NCBI GenBank assembly: GCA_963725065.1
Contig: CAVRXD010000043.1
Span: 52,736 to 116,735, forward strand
Source of the DNA: VAZQ01 sp963725065
GTDB taxonomy: Bacteria; Pseudomonadota; Alphaproteobacteria; Rhizobiales; Xanthobacteraceae
DNA: 64,000 nucleotides
Reading direction: 5' to 3'
Positions 51,367 through 59,589 of the stretch are shown piece after piece; the first letter of the stretch is position 1, and every line of letters starts with the position of its first letter. The notes under the pieces were generated by a model, which saw only the letters and a list, made by a program, of their open reading frames with translations, made no database searches and was not told the origin of the DNA. The translations under genes were made by a program, and so were the position numbers.

Positions 51367-52566
51367 ATGATCGGACGGGACGCACGAATAAATCTGCTGA
51401 TCAGCACCGGACATTTCCTGTCGCATTTCTACCAGCTCTGCCTGCCGCCATTGTTTCTGGTGTGGCAGCGTCAGTTCGACATCAGCTTTGCCGAGCTCGG
51501 TCTGAGCGTCGTGCTGATGACGGGAACCGCGGCCGTGTTGCAGACGCCCGTCGGATTCCTGGTCGACCGCTACGGCGCGCGCCCGTTTCTGATCGGCGGC
51601 GCGCTGGTGATGTCGCTCGCGATTGCGCTGATGGCCTTCGCCACCGCGTTCTGGCAAATCCTTGCCTTGGCGCTGATCTCGGGCATCGGCAACTCGGTAT
51701 TTCATCCGTGCGACTACGCGATCCTTGCCGGATCGATCCGTAAGGAACGCATGGGCCGCTCCTTCGCCCTGCACGGCTTCAGCGGCAATATCGGTTTTGC
51801 CCTCGCGCCGCCGACGATCGCGGCGCTGCTGAGCGTCATGGACTGGCGCGACGTCCTCCTGGTGGTGGGCGGTCTCGGCCTGCCGGTGGTCGCGGCCGTC
51901 ATCGCCCAGAGCCACATCCTGCGCGACCAGGTGCGCAAGGACACGCCCGAGCGCGGCATGTCGATGCGCGCGCTGCTGCTCGACCGGACGCTCGGCCTGT
52001 TCTTCCTGTTCTATTTCCTCGGCGCCATGGCGAGCGGCGGCGTAACGGCCTGGCTGATCACCGTGCTGCACGAGGTGAAAGGGCTCGACCTTGCGCTCGC
52101 CTCGGCCGCGCTCACCGCCTATATGGCCGGGAGCGGCGGCGGCGTGCTGCTCGGCGGATGGGCGGCCGACAAATCGACCCGCTACCTCGCCTTCTTCGTC
52201 GCCGGCCTGACCAGCTTCTCCGCGGTGGCGATTCTGGTCGTCAATCTCGTGCCGATGGGCGGCCTTGCCACCATCGGGCTGATGCTGGCCTCGGGCATGG
52301 CTCTCGGCGCCAGCCGGACGCCGCGCGATGTGATGCTCAAGGACGCGGCGCCGCACGGCCAGATCGGCAAGGTCTTCGGCTTCGTCAGCGCCGGCTTGCC
52401 GCTGGGAAGCGCCGTGACGCCGGTCCCCTTCGGCTTTCTGATCGACCACGGCCATGCCGAGCTCGTGCTGATCGCGGCGGCGGGGTTTCTGCTGGCGAGC
52501 CTTCTCTGCATGGGCAGCGCAAAGGCCTCGGCCAAGCGTCACGCCATCGCGGTGGCGGCGGAGTGA
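51367..52566 (+). CDS. MFS transporter
   Basis: A 399-residue, 12-helix major facilitator. It starts MIGRDARINLLISTGHFLSH, with AGGGAGGG just upstream; the motif between TM2 and TM3, GFLVDRYGARPFLIGGALVM, fits the MFS DRxGRR-like loop. The overall pattern is closest to the fosmidomycin-resistance (Fsr)/YfkF-like carriers. Substrate is unknown. It is convergent with the GAF-AraC regulator gene downstream, so regulation by that protein is not implied. Confidence 0.87.
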   Translation: MIGRDARINLLISTGHFLSHFYQLCLPPLFLVWQRQFDISFAELGLSVVLMTGTAAVLQTPVGFLVDRYGARPFLIGGALVMSLAIALMAFATAFWQILALALISGIGNSVFHPCDYAILAGSIRKERMGRSFALHGFSGNIGFALAPPTIAALLSVMDWRDVLLVVGGLGLPVVAAVIAQSHILRDQVRKDTPERGMSMRALLLDRTLGLFFLFYFLGAMASGGVTAWLITVLHEVKGLDLALASAALTAYMAGSGGGVLLGGWAADKSTRYLAFFVAGLTSFSAVAILVVNLVPMGGLATIGLMLASGMALGASRTPRDVMLKDAAPHGQIGKVFGFVSAGLPLGSAVTPVPFGFLIDHGHAELVLIAAAGFLLASLLCMGSAKASAKRHAIAVAAE

Positions 52567-52656
52567 TCCGGGCTCGGAGGGCGCTCGCATGGTGATGGCG
52601 AAGGGCGGATTGCCAATGATCCAGCGCACCGCCCGGCGGTGGCCTCTCGATCAATT

Positions 52657-54025
52657 CTAGGCCTGCGCCCACCGGAACTGTCCGGGCGTGACGCCGAGCA
52701 TCTGACGGAAGTGACGCGCCAGGTGGCTTTGGTCGGAAAACCCCACGGCATACGCAATCTCCGACAGTGAGAGATCCGTGTGAGCCAGCAGGTCCTGGGC
52801 GCGTTCCACTCGCTTCTGGGTGAGATAGTGGTGCGGCGTCACGCCGGCGGAGTGCTTAAATCCTCGCGCGAAATGGTGGATCGAGACTCCCGCGACACCG
52901 GCCAGCGTTGCCAGATCCATGCTGCCGCCCAGGTGCGCATCCACATATTCCCGGACCCGGCGCATGGCGGCGGGCGACAGTCCGCCGTGTGCTTGCGGCG
53001 CTGGCGTCATCTTCCCGAGAATACTGATCACGTCCAGGCGGGGGCGCGCGTGTAGTGCGGCGTTCGCCGCGTTGCGCCAATCCGCGAACGGCTGGATGGG
53101 CGGCGTCACCAGGGCAGAGCGGCTCTCGATGGCTGCCGGCGATCACCAGGCGCGTCGCGATATCGGCCCTGTCCTTGCGTCGAAAGAGTTCGAGATCCTG
53201 CTTGAACATCGTCCACAGGCTGATGCCGTCTTGAAGACCGCGATCATCGAGCAGGAGGGATCTGCGCGCGGCGCGGTTTGCGCCGACGACGCGCTGGTCG
53301 CCATCCACTGCCAGCAACAGGCCGGGCGCATCCGCTCCCGGTGACGCGATCGCAATGACCCAAGCGCGACGGAAATGCTCGCGAAAGAACCGCTCTTCGA
53401 TGGCGCGCGCCGAAGTCACCGTAAGGGCACCGGTCAGGGCGTGCGCGCGCTCCGAACGTCCGGGATCGATCGCGGATACGTCCAGCACCGCCAGCAACCG
53501 TCCGTCCGCGCCGAAGATCGGCGCACCGGAGCAGCTCAAATTCATATGCCGCGACCGGAAATGCTGGCTTCGGTGGACTGTTACGGGCCGCTCCTCGGCG
53601 ATGCAGGTGCCGATGCCGTTGGTACCCTCAATCTCCTCGGACCAGACGCCGCCGAGCCAGGTTCCCCAGTATTCGAACTGGCTCGCCTCCGTAGCGTCGC
53701 CGCGATGCTCGATCGCGACCCCGGCGGTGTCGCAGAACAAGATCGTGTATCCAGCCTCGCGAACCACTTTGTATAGGCGGTCGAGCTCCTCCTGCGCGGT
53801 CGAGATGAGGTTGTCGAGCGGCTCACGAGAATCCTTCACTTCGCCAGTGGTGAGGATGCGTGGCGCCCTGCTGTCGAGGGGATCGACGCTGTTCGTGGAA
53901 CGCTGCCAGGAACTCGACAGCTCCCCGGTGCTCGGCACAGCCGCCCCCTGCGTAACCAAATGGACGCGTTCGGCGTGATCCACGGCCGTGCGGATCGAGC
54001 TTGCGGGGCGTCCCGACCTCACCAT
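52657..54025 (-). pseudogene. GAF domain/AraC-type regulator, frameshifted
   Basis: An AcoR-like sensor half joined to an AraC output. From ATG 54025 (GGAGGG just upstream) residues include SSSWQRSTNSVDPLDSRAPR and the GAF domain GTWLGGVWSEEIEGTNGIGT ... VHRSQHFRSRHMNLSCSGAP, then a PAS-like stretch to LVIAGS. The frame shifts near 53130 into IESRSALVTPPIQPFADW. The C-terminal AraC domain is intact (MDLATLAGVAGVSIHHFARG ... LSLSEIAYAVGFSDQSHLAR). One extra base restores about 456 residues. AcoR proteins normally end in an AAA+/Fis module, so the AraC ending marks a separate, sigma-54-independent class. Confidence 0.75.
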
Positions 54026-54327
54026 CACCCTCCACGGCGGACGACGGATAACGGCGCACGCCGGCCGCCGCCCGCTCCAGGCGCCGCCTGTCGCGAGGCT
54101 CGAAACGGCCGGATCCGTGCTCCCCCCAAATTGGGCCAAGCGGCCGGAAATTCAGTTCCCACACGAAAACATCAAGAGCATACCGCCGGGATCAAATCCG
54201 TCCAAGAGGCACCGAGCCGACCGGAGGATGATCGTGCCGTCAGACCAGGAGCCTTCCAGAGCCGTTCAACCCCAGGCTTCGCGCCCAGCCGTCGGGCGTT
54301 GCGAGCCTCGCATCGGAGGGAATGAGC
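54026..54327. other. Intergenic region upstream of the GAF-AraC and receiver genes
   Basis: This 302-bp region separates two divergently oriented genes. No coding frame, repeat or clear promoter could be supported in it. It ends with CGGAGGGAATGAGC, the ribosome site of the receiver fragment. Confidence 0.4.
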
Positions 54328-54705
54328 ATGGTCAGCAACGGGACGAGGCACAAGATCGATGCGGCTCTTGCGCATCCAGCAGCGTCAGCAGGGAAAAGTG
54401 CCATCGACGCGGGGTTTCCGCGCAGTTCGCAGGACGCGGTTGTCTTCATCATCGACGACGACGTCGCGGTGCGAGAGGCGCTTCACAATCTCCTCCGAGA
54501 CGTCCGCCTGCAGGCCGAGGGGTTCGGCTCGCCGACCGAATTCTTGGCGAGCAAGCTGCCCGATGCCGCGAGCTGTCTGGTGCTCGACATCCGGCTGCCG
54601 GGCCTGGCGCATGTACCGGTCGAGCCGCGCGCGACCACGATGTCCGTAACTTGTCGTCGTCATGCTCGGTCGGACGGCGGTCACCTTAGGCTAATTAGCC
54701 TGTAA
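54328..54705 (+). pseudogene. Truncated response-regulator receiver domain (FixJ/NodW-like)
   Basis: The visible part, DAVVFIIDDDVAVREALHNL and SCLVLDIRLPGLA, is the first half of a receiver domain: the acidic pair DDD and the phospho-acceptor Asp in VLDIRLPG. After LPGL the sequence becomes unrelated (HVPVEPRATTMSVT) and stops, so the switch Thr and Lys and the whole LuxR output domain are missing. The ATG at 54328 has GGAGGGA at good distance. It is probably a deletion remnant; no matching kinase is nearby. Confidence 0.65.
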
Positions 54706-54922
54706 GTTTGCGGCGGGCGCCGTCTATGGCGAACTCCCGCACACCATTCTGGAACACGCGGGATCGCAAACAGATTGCATCTCGAGTTTCACTCAACTGC
54801 GTAACTGTGCTGCGCGTGCGGGTAGGTGGTTCAAACAACCCGTACCGAGAGGATCGAAAATCGTTGGGTAATCAATGGCCTTGAAGCGCGCAAACTTAGG
54901 CGATCTGTGGCGTGACCCGAGA

Positions 54923-55162
54923 TCAGCACGGCGGCTGCTTACAAACGAAGACGGTGGGAATCCCCTCTGCTTCCGCGGTCGCCTTAGCTGACTCAATCGC
55001 CGCTAAGAACGCACGTTCGTTTTCCGGCGGGTTCTGCGCAATCGTAATCGTCAGCCCTCGGGGATGCCTCGCGTTGCCGTTTTCGTAACCCGCGGCAATG
55101 AGCACGAAGTTCTGGTCCGCAGGAATCTCAGCGGGCGATGAGATGTATTTAACATTAGCCAT
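54923..55162 (-). CDS. Small hypothetical protein
   Basis: A 79-residue soluble protein beginning MANVKYISSPAEIPADQNFV and ending VFVCKQPPC. ATG 55162 follows GCGAGAG. There is no signal peptide or membrane segment. The mixed alpha/beta pattern (NFVLIAAGYENG, ERAFLAAIESAKATAEAEGI) looks like a real fold, but I do not recognise a family. It sits alone between a receiver remnant and a Tyr/Gly-rich secreted protein. Confidence 0.55.
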   Translation of the reverse strand: MANVKYISSPAEIPADQNFVLIAAGYENGNARHPRGLTITIAQNPPENERAFLAAIESAKATAEAEGIPTVFVCKQPPC

Positions 55163-55266
55163 TTGAAACTCTCGCAATATTGGCAGGCCGATCACACTAA
55201 TACCGGCTGCGACACATCGCTATGGCGATGGCGGCGTCGACGCCGCGCCCAGTCGTGAACCGACAG

Positions 55267-55292
55267 CCGGATGCGGGCTTGCCCGCTTCCGG
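55267..55292. terminator. Hairpin downstream of the Tyr/Gly-rich gene
   Basis: CCGGA-T-GCGGGC-TT-GCCCGC-T-TCCGG forms an 11-bp stem with symmetrical one-base interruptions. It lies 110 bp beyond the minus-strand stop at 55403 and beside a second hairpin at 55308. It lacks a long T-run. Confidence 0.45.
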
Positions 55293-55307
55293 CATTTGAT
55301 GGTGACG

Positions 55308-55328
55308 AAACCCCGGCAAGCCGGGTTT
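55308..55328. terminator. Hairpin with A/T flanks, probable terminator
   Basis: AAACCCCGGC-AA-GCCGGGTTT pairs over nine bases with A/T ends on both sides, so it could terminate in either direction. On the minus strand it follows the Tyr/Gly-rich gene by about 75 nt. Confidence 0.5.
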
Positions 55329-55402
55329 GGTTGGGAGGGGAGCAGACCGAGTTTGCCTTTGACTGCTTCCATCCCAATAGGATGCCCCGCCGGCGGCACG
55401 GA

Positions 55403-55759
55403 TCAGTAGCGATAGTACCGGCGTGCATAGTAGCGGCGCGGCGCGTAGTACGGGCGGTACACGACCGGCGAGTAGGCATAGCTGTACGCCGGATATCCGT
55501 ACCCGTAGCTGTACGCCGGATAGCCATAGCCATAGCTGTAGGCGGGGTATCCGTAGCCGCCGTAACCGCCGTAACCGTAGGCCGGATAGCCGTAGCCGTA
55601 ACCGTAGGCCCGTGACGCGAATACGCCGCCGATCACGGCGGCCGCGATACCGGCGCCGACCCAGCAACCGATGCACCTCGCCTCCGCGGGCTTCGGGGCA
55701 GCGATGACCGTTGCGGCAAGGCTCGCAGCTGCGACGATGGCCGTTGTCGTCTTCTGCAT
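55403..55759 (-). CDS. Small secreted Tyr/Gly-rich repeat protein
   Basis: A 118-residue protein. The signal peptide MQKTTTAIVAAASLAATVIA is followed by a short Cys pair (RCIGCW), a hydrophobic glycine-rich helix (VGAGIAAAVIGGVFA), and then tandem units of the type YGYGYPAYS. The end is Arg/Tyr-rich (YYAPRRYYARRYYRY). ATG 55759 follows GGAGGACCACGCC. Such small glycine-zipper/Tyr-rich envelope proteins are frequent in Bradyrhizobium-like genomes; function is unknown. Confidence 0.72.
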   Translation of the reverse strand: MQKTTTAIVAAASLAATVIAAPKPAEARCIGCWVGAGIAAAVIGGVFASRAYGYGYGYPAYGYGGYGGYGYPAYSYGYGYPAYSYGYGYPAYSYAYSPVVYRPYYAPRRYYARRYYRY

Positions 55760-55962
55760 GGCGTGGTCCTCCGGAATGTTTCCAGTAAATGAGTGCAGTT
55801 TAGAGCAAAAAGTTCCCCCGGACACCACGTCGGCGGCACTTTTTTTGACGCACCCTGTTCCTCAGGGACCTTGCGATCTCGGAAATCCCACCCAGACGCT
55901 CTGCAACGAATGCGGGAATCCGTAGATCGGGAATGTGAGCCAGCGACGATACGCGCCGGATC

Positions 55963-57288
55963 TTACACTGCGCGCAGCCGCCACGAGAGCGCCGCGCCTG
56001 CCAGCGCGGAGAGTCCCACCAGCGCGAGCACGCCGACGAAGCCGGCGTGACCGAACACCAGTCCACCGCAGGTGACCCCGACGGTTCCACCGAGAAAGCT
56101 GCACGAATTGAGCACGCCGGAGCCTTTGCCGGTTTGCGTCGGCGGCAACGTTGCCAGCGCGATCCGCGGCGCTGATGCATAGGGCAGCGCAATGCCGGCG
56201 CCGGCTGCGAACAGGCCGAGCATCAGCAACACGAATCCTCCACCGGTTTGGGATATCCAGGCGATCGCGCAGCCAAGCGCGAGCAGCAGCGATCCGCCGA
56301 CCATCATCGTCGGTACACCGACCGCGGCCCCGAGCCGCGGCGCCGCACGCGCGAAGCCGAACAGCGCAAGCGAGAGCGGCATGAGCGAGAGGCCGGCGGC
56401 GATCGCGCTCATGCCAAGTCCCTCCGGGGCCTGCGCGAAAAGGTTGAAGTAGAGGAGAAGGGCCATGATGTCGAACATCAGCAGGAACACCAGGGCGCAG
56501 GCGAGCGCGAAGTTCCGGTCAGCGAACAGACCGAAGTCGAGCAGGGGGCGATGATGACGCGTCTCCGCCCACATCAGTGCGGCCAGTGCGATCGCTGCCA
56601 CCGCCAGCGGAACGATCGCGGCCTGCGGCGCGGAACGCGCGGTGGGCAGGGCGTGCAGTCCGGAGATCAGCGTCACCATGAACACGGCGAGCAGGCAGAG
56701 TCCCAGCCAGTCCACCGGTTTGGTCTTTCGGTCCCCGGTCCCGGGATTCAGCCACAGCGCCAGCGCCGCCGGCATCATCGCCACAACGTTCAGCCAGAAC
56801 ACCGCTCGCCATCCCGCATAGTGCGTCAAGGCGCCGCCCACGAGCGGCCCGATGCTGAAGCCCAGCATCAGGAATCCGGTCCAGGCGCCGATGGCGCCCG
56901 CGCGCTTCGCTTCGGGGGCGGCTTCCGTCACTGCCGCCAGCGTGCCGGCAACGGCGAAGGCCGCGCCGAACCCTTGCAGCGCGCGTGCGCCGATGACCAC
57001 GGCTCCGTTGGGAGCGAGCGCGATCATCATCGAGGCGAGAGCGAACAGCGCGATCCCGCCCGCGGAGGACCGTCGCGGCCCGAACTGGTCCGCTGCCTCG
57101 CCGCCCAGAATGATGAAGATGGCGGAGGCAAGCAGATAGGCGTTCACCGCCCATTCCACCGTCGCGGGACCGAGCTCGAGGCTTCGCGTCATCTCCGGCA
57201 GCGCGGCCATGATGGCCGTGCTGTTCTCGCCGACCGACAGCATCGCCAGGCAACAGGCGATCAGCACCAGGGTGGCATCACGCGGCAT
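55963..57288 (-). CDS. MFS transporter, DHA2 (EmrB/QacA-like)
   Basis: A 441-residue drug:proton antiporter with 13-14 helices. It begins MPRDATLVLIACCLAMLSVG; VEWAVNAYLLASAIFIILGG and GARALQGFGAAFAVAGTLAA are DHA2 motifs. The start region is preceded by three direct repeats of GGATGA spaced exactly 17 bp apart on the minus strand. It runs in the same direction as the next MFS gene, which ends 91 bp upstream. Export of a toxic organic compound is the likely role. Confidence 0.86.
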   Translation of the reverse strand: MPRDATLVLIACCLAMLSVGENSTAIMAALPEMTRSLELGPATVEWAVNAYLLASAIFIILGGEAADQFGPRRSSAGGIALFALASMMIALAPNGAVVIGARALQGFGAAFAVAGTLAAVTEAAPEAKRAGAIGAWTGFLMLGFSIGPLVGGALTHYAGWRAVFWLNVVAMMPAALALWLNPGTGDRKTKPVDWLGLCLLAVFMVTLISGLHALPTARSAPQAAIVPLAVAAIALAALMWAETRHHRPLLDFGLFADRNFALACALVFLLMFDIMALLLYFNLFAQAPEGLGMSAIAAGLSLMPLSLALFGFARAAPRLGAAVGVPTMMVGGSLLLALGCAIAWISQTGGGFVLLMLGLFAAGAGIALPYASAPRIALATLPPTQTGKGSGVLNSCSFLGGTVGVTCGGLVFGHAGFVGVLALVGLSALAGAALSWRLRAV

Positions 57289-57290
57289 TC

Positions 57291-57336
57291 GTCATCCAAA
57301 GATTTGGGTCATCCAAAGACATGTATCATCCGAAAA
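57291..57336 (-). promoter_or_regulatory. Three 17-bp-spaced GGATGA direct repeats
   Basis: On the minus strand GGATGA occurs three times with 11 bp between copies; two copies extend to TCTTTGGATGAC. The copy nearest the MFS gene is only about 3 bp from its ATG and may double as a weak ribosome site. The regular spacing suggests a repeated regulator-binding site, but no regulator is assigned. Confidence 0.4.
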
Positions 57337-57379
57337 AGCCACGCGGACATCGGCCGCTTCATGCCAAATCCCAGACATT

Positions 57380-58642
57380 TCACTTCCTATATTGAGCAGT
57401 TTTAATCGAATCGCCGACGAGCTCGCGCGGTCGCATGAGCAAGAATACCGCCAGCGAGATGGTCGAGAGCAGTGCGATCCCGACAAACGCCACAGCCCAT
57501 GTCGCGGGCGACATGCCCCCGCCCGCATCAAGGGTCCAACCCACGGCCAGCGGGCCGATGAAGCCGCCGATGTAACCAAGCATCGAGTGTACCGCGAGGG
57601 TGGCGCCCCGCCGGGCCGGATCGGCGGTACCTGCCGCGCCCGCCGTGAGGGATGAAGAGTCGAGCCACACGATTGGACCATAGATCACGAGCAGCACCAC
57701 GGCGAGCAGGTAGGACGACGTTCCGAAGAAGCCCAAGAGAGCGGCACAAACGGCCGAGGCGATCAGCGCCACGCTGATCAGCCGGCGGCGGCCCAGGAGG
57801 ATCGCAGCTTCGTTGCCCAGAACGCTCGCCAGCGTTCCGGCCAGTCCAAGAACGGTGAGGGCGGCCGCAGGGGAAAATGCCGTGACGGACGTGTGGGTGC
57901 TTGTCGCCACGAACGCGAGAAACGCCACGCCCCATCCCCTCAGCGCATTCATCTCGAGCGTGTGGACGCCGTAGACGATGGCGTATGCCATCGCCGACCG
58001 GTTGCGCAGCACCGGTCTGAAATCAAACAGCCGGTGATCGCTTGCAGGGACGGGCGCGGATCGAACGGGTCGCGGCACCGCCCAGGCGACGAGCAGCCAC
58101 GCGAGCGCTGCGCTGGCCGCCGCGACGATGAAGGCCGCGCGCCAACCGCCGAGGCTCGCGATGAGATCGGCGCAGGCGAACGACAACGCGCCGGAAATCC
58201 CGATGCTCGCCGCGTGCCCAGCGGTGGCGCGGGACATGAGCTTGCCCTCGACGCGGTCTGCCAGGAGCTTGAGGCCGGTCATATACGTTCCGGCCCAACC
58301 GGCCCCGGTCAGCGCCCGGGCGGTCATCGCCGACCAGAATCCGTCGGCAAGGAGACCAAACAGCAAGTGCCCCGCAACGGTCATCGCGACGCCGATGAGG
58401 TAGACGAGCTTGGCGTCGATCCGGTCAGTGAGCGTGACCAGCACGGGCACGGCTAGAATGTAGGCGGCGTAGAACGCGGCCGTGATCCAGCCGGCTTCAC
58501 CATAGGTCAGCTCCCAGCGGGCGAGCAGGCCCGGCAACAGCGCTGGCCAGAAGAAGGCCCCAAGCTGAACCAGGACCTGCGCGGCGCAGACCAGCGCGAC
58601 CAGTTGCCGAGGTGAGACGCGGCTCTCGAGCGCTTGCGGCAT
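57380..58642 (-). CDS. MFS transporter, divergent from arsR
   Basis: A 420-residue, 12-helix carrier. It begins MPQALESRVSPRQLVALVCAA; TYGEAGWITAAFYAAYILAV and LVTLTDRIDAKLVYLIGVAM are the TM1-TM3 MFS features. It is divergent from arsR, and an ArsR-like operator lies 17 bp upstream of its start, so arsenic-responsive control is likely. The neighbouring arsenic operon lacks ArsB and Acr3. This carrier may therefore export an arsenical or an organoarsenical product, which is inference. Confidence 0.85.
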   Translation of the reverse strand: MPQALESRVSPRQLVALVCAAQVLVQLGAFFWPALLPGLLARWELTYGEAGWITAAFYAAYILAVPVLVTLTDRIDAKLVYLIGVAMTVAGHLLFGLLADGFWSAMTARALTGAGWAGTYMTGLKLLADRVEGKLMSRATAGHAASIGISGALSFACADLIASLGGWRAAFIVAAASAALAWLLVAWAVPRPVRSAPVPASDHRLFDFRPVLRNRSAMAYAIVYGVHTLEMNALRGWGVAFLAFVATSTHTSVTAFSPAAALTVLGLAGTLASVLGNEAAILLGRRRLISVALIASAVCAALLGFFGTSSYLLAVVLLVIYGPIVWLDSSSLTAGAAGTADPARRGATLAVHSMLGYIGGFIGPLAVGWTLDAGGGMSPATWAVAFVGIALLSTISLAVFLLMRPRELVGDSIKTAQYRK

Positions 58643-58659
58643 TTCATGCTCACGTTGTT

Positions 58660-58679
58660 ATTTCGAAGATTATTGAAAT
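58660..58679. promoter_or_regulatory. ArsR-type operator, site 1
   Basis: ATTTC-N10-GAAAT, an imperfect palindrome 17 bp above the MFS start on the minus strand. It closely matches site 2 (shared core TTCGA ... TTGAAAT). Operators of this A/T-rich form are usual for ArsR/SmtB repressors. Confidence 0.55.
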
Positions 58680-58683
58680 GTCC

Positions 58684-58719
58684 TTGACGCGAGGTCAATA
58701 ATTCGATAGTCGTTGAAAT
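58684..58719 (+). promoter_or_regulatory. ars promoter with overlapping ArsR-type operator, site 2
   Basis: TTGACG (58684-58689) makes a -35 element. The second operator copy, AATTC-N10-GAAAT, occupies 58700-58719 and ends at the base before the arsR ATG. There is no room for a ribosome site, so the mRNA may be leaderless, and repressor binding would cover the -10 region and the start codon. Confidence 0.5.
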
Positions 58720-59070
58720 ATGGAAAAGATAGATGCCGTCGCGGCCCTGGCCGCGCTCGCCCAGGACAATCGCCTCGACGTGTTCCGCCTGCTTGTGCAG
58801 GCCGGGCCCGAAGGCATGCCGGCCGGCCAGGTCGCCGAAGCACTCGACCTCGCGCCCAATACGCTGACGTTTCATTTCGACCGGCTGCGCGTGGCGGGCC
58901 TTGTCACCGTCCGACGGGAGGGCCGCTCGATGATCTACGCGGCGCGCTTCGAGACCATGAATGCCCTGCTCGGCTTCCTGACCGAAAACTGCTGCCAGGG
59001 CGCCGCCGCGAAATGCGCGCCCACCGCCTGCAAGCCCGTCAGATCAAGACGCACCAAAGTCACAGCCTGA
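58720..59070 (+). CDS. arsR: ArsR family arsenic-responsive repressor
   Basis: A 116-residue winged-helix repressor. Helices 3-4 read PAGQVAEALDLAPNTLTFHF, followed by LRVAGLVTVRREGRSMIYAA (wing). As(III)-binding Cys are probably in the C-terminal TENCCQGAAAKCAPTACK, as in ArsR types with C-terminal sites; the classic ELCVC motif in the recognition helix is absent. The ATG at 58720 abuts the operator without a Shine-Dalgarno sequence. It is first in the ars operon and divergent from an MFS gene. Confidence 0.88.
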   Translation: MEKIDAVAALAALAQDNRLDVFRLLVQAGPEGMPAGQVAEALDLAPNTLTFHFDRLRVAGLVTVRREGRSMIYAARFETMNALLGFLTENCCQGAAAKCAPTACKPVRSRRTKVTA

Positions 59071-59082
59071 GAGGAGTGTCCC

Positions 59083-59565
59083 GTGAAGCGTATGCATGTT
59101 CACGTCTCAGTCGAAGACATCACGAATTCCATCGGATTCTATTCGGCGTTGTTCGCCGCGCCGCCCGCGGTGGTGAAGCCGGACTACGCCAAATGGATGC
59201 TCGATGATCCGCGGGTCAATTTCGCCATCTCGACCCGTGGCAGACAGCCGGGCCTCGACCACCTCGGGATCCAGGTCGAGAGTCAGGACGAACTGCAGGA
59301 AGTCTATGCGCGATTGCGTGAAGCGGGCGGCGACATCATCGAGCAGGGACAGACCGCCTGTTGCTATGCGAAGTCGGAAAAATCGTGGATCGACGATCCC
59401 GCGGGCATCTCGTGGGAAACTTTTTTCACCACGGGGGAGAACACAAACTATGGCGACGGGAGCGGAGAGCGTGGCGCGCGGGTGGCGCATGCGGAGGCAT
59501 GCTGCGTGCCTGCGGTCGCGCCGGCGCGAGCTGCTTCCGCCTGCTGCGCGACGTCGGGCACTTAA
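59083..59565 (+). CDS. arsI: ArsI-type C-As lyase/CadI family VOC protein
   Basis: A 160-residue vicinal-oxygen-chelate protein. It begins MKRMHVHVSVEDITNSIGFY; YAKWMLDDPRVNFAISTRGR, GLDHLGIQVE (His60), the vicinal Cys pair in TACCYAKSEK (Cys93/94) and SWETFFT (Glu112) match the ArsI dioxygenase, which breaks the carbon-arsenic bond of trivalent organoarsenicals using Fe(II) and O2. The C-terminal 35 residues add two more Cys pairs (EACCVPAV, ASACCATSGT), which may help bind As(III). It is second in the ars operon, 12 bp after arsR. Confidence 0.82.
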   Translation: MKRMHVHVSVEDITNSIGFYSALFAAPPAVVKPDYAKWMLDDPRVNFAISTRGRQPGLDHLGIQVESQDELQEVYARLREAGGDIIEQGQTACCYAKSEKSWIDDPAGISWETFFTTGENTNYGDGSGERGARVAHAEACCVPAVAPARAASACCATSGT

Positions 59566-59589
59566 GGACGATCGGAGCGAGTTGATCCG

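Noticed and set aside
55480..55620. Tandem repeats that could suggest a CRISPR array
   Set aside because: The repeats are in-frame codons of a Tyr/Gly-rich protein, with no unique spacers and no cas genes nearby.
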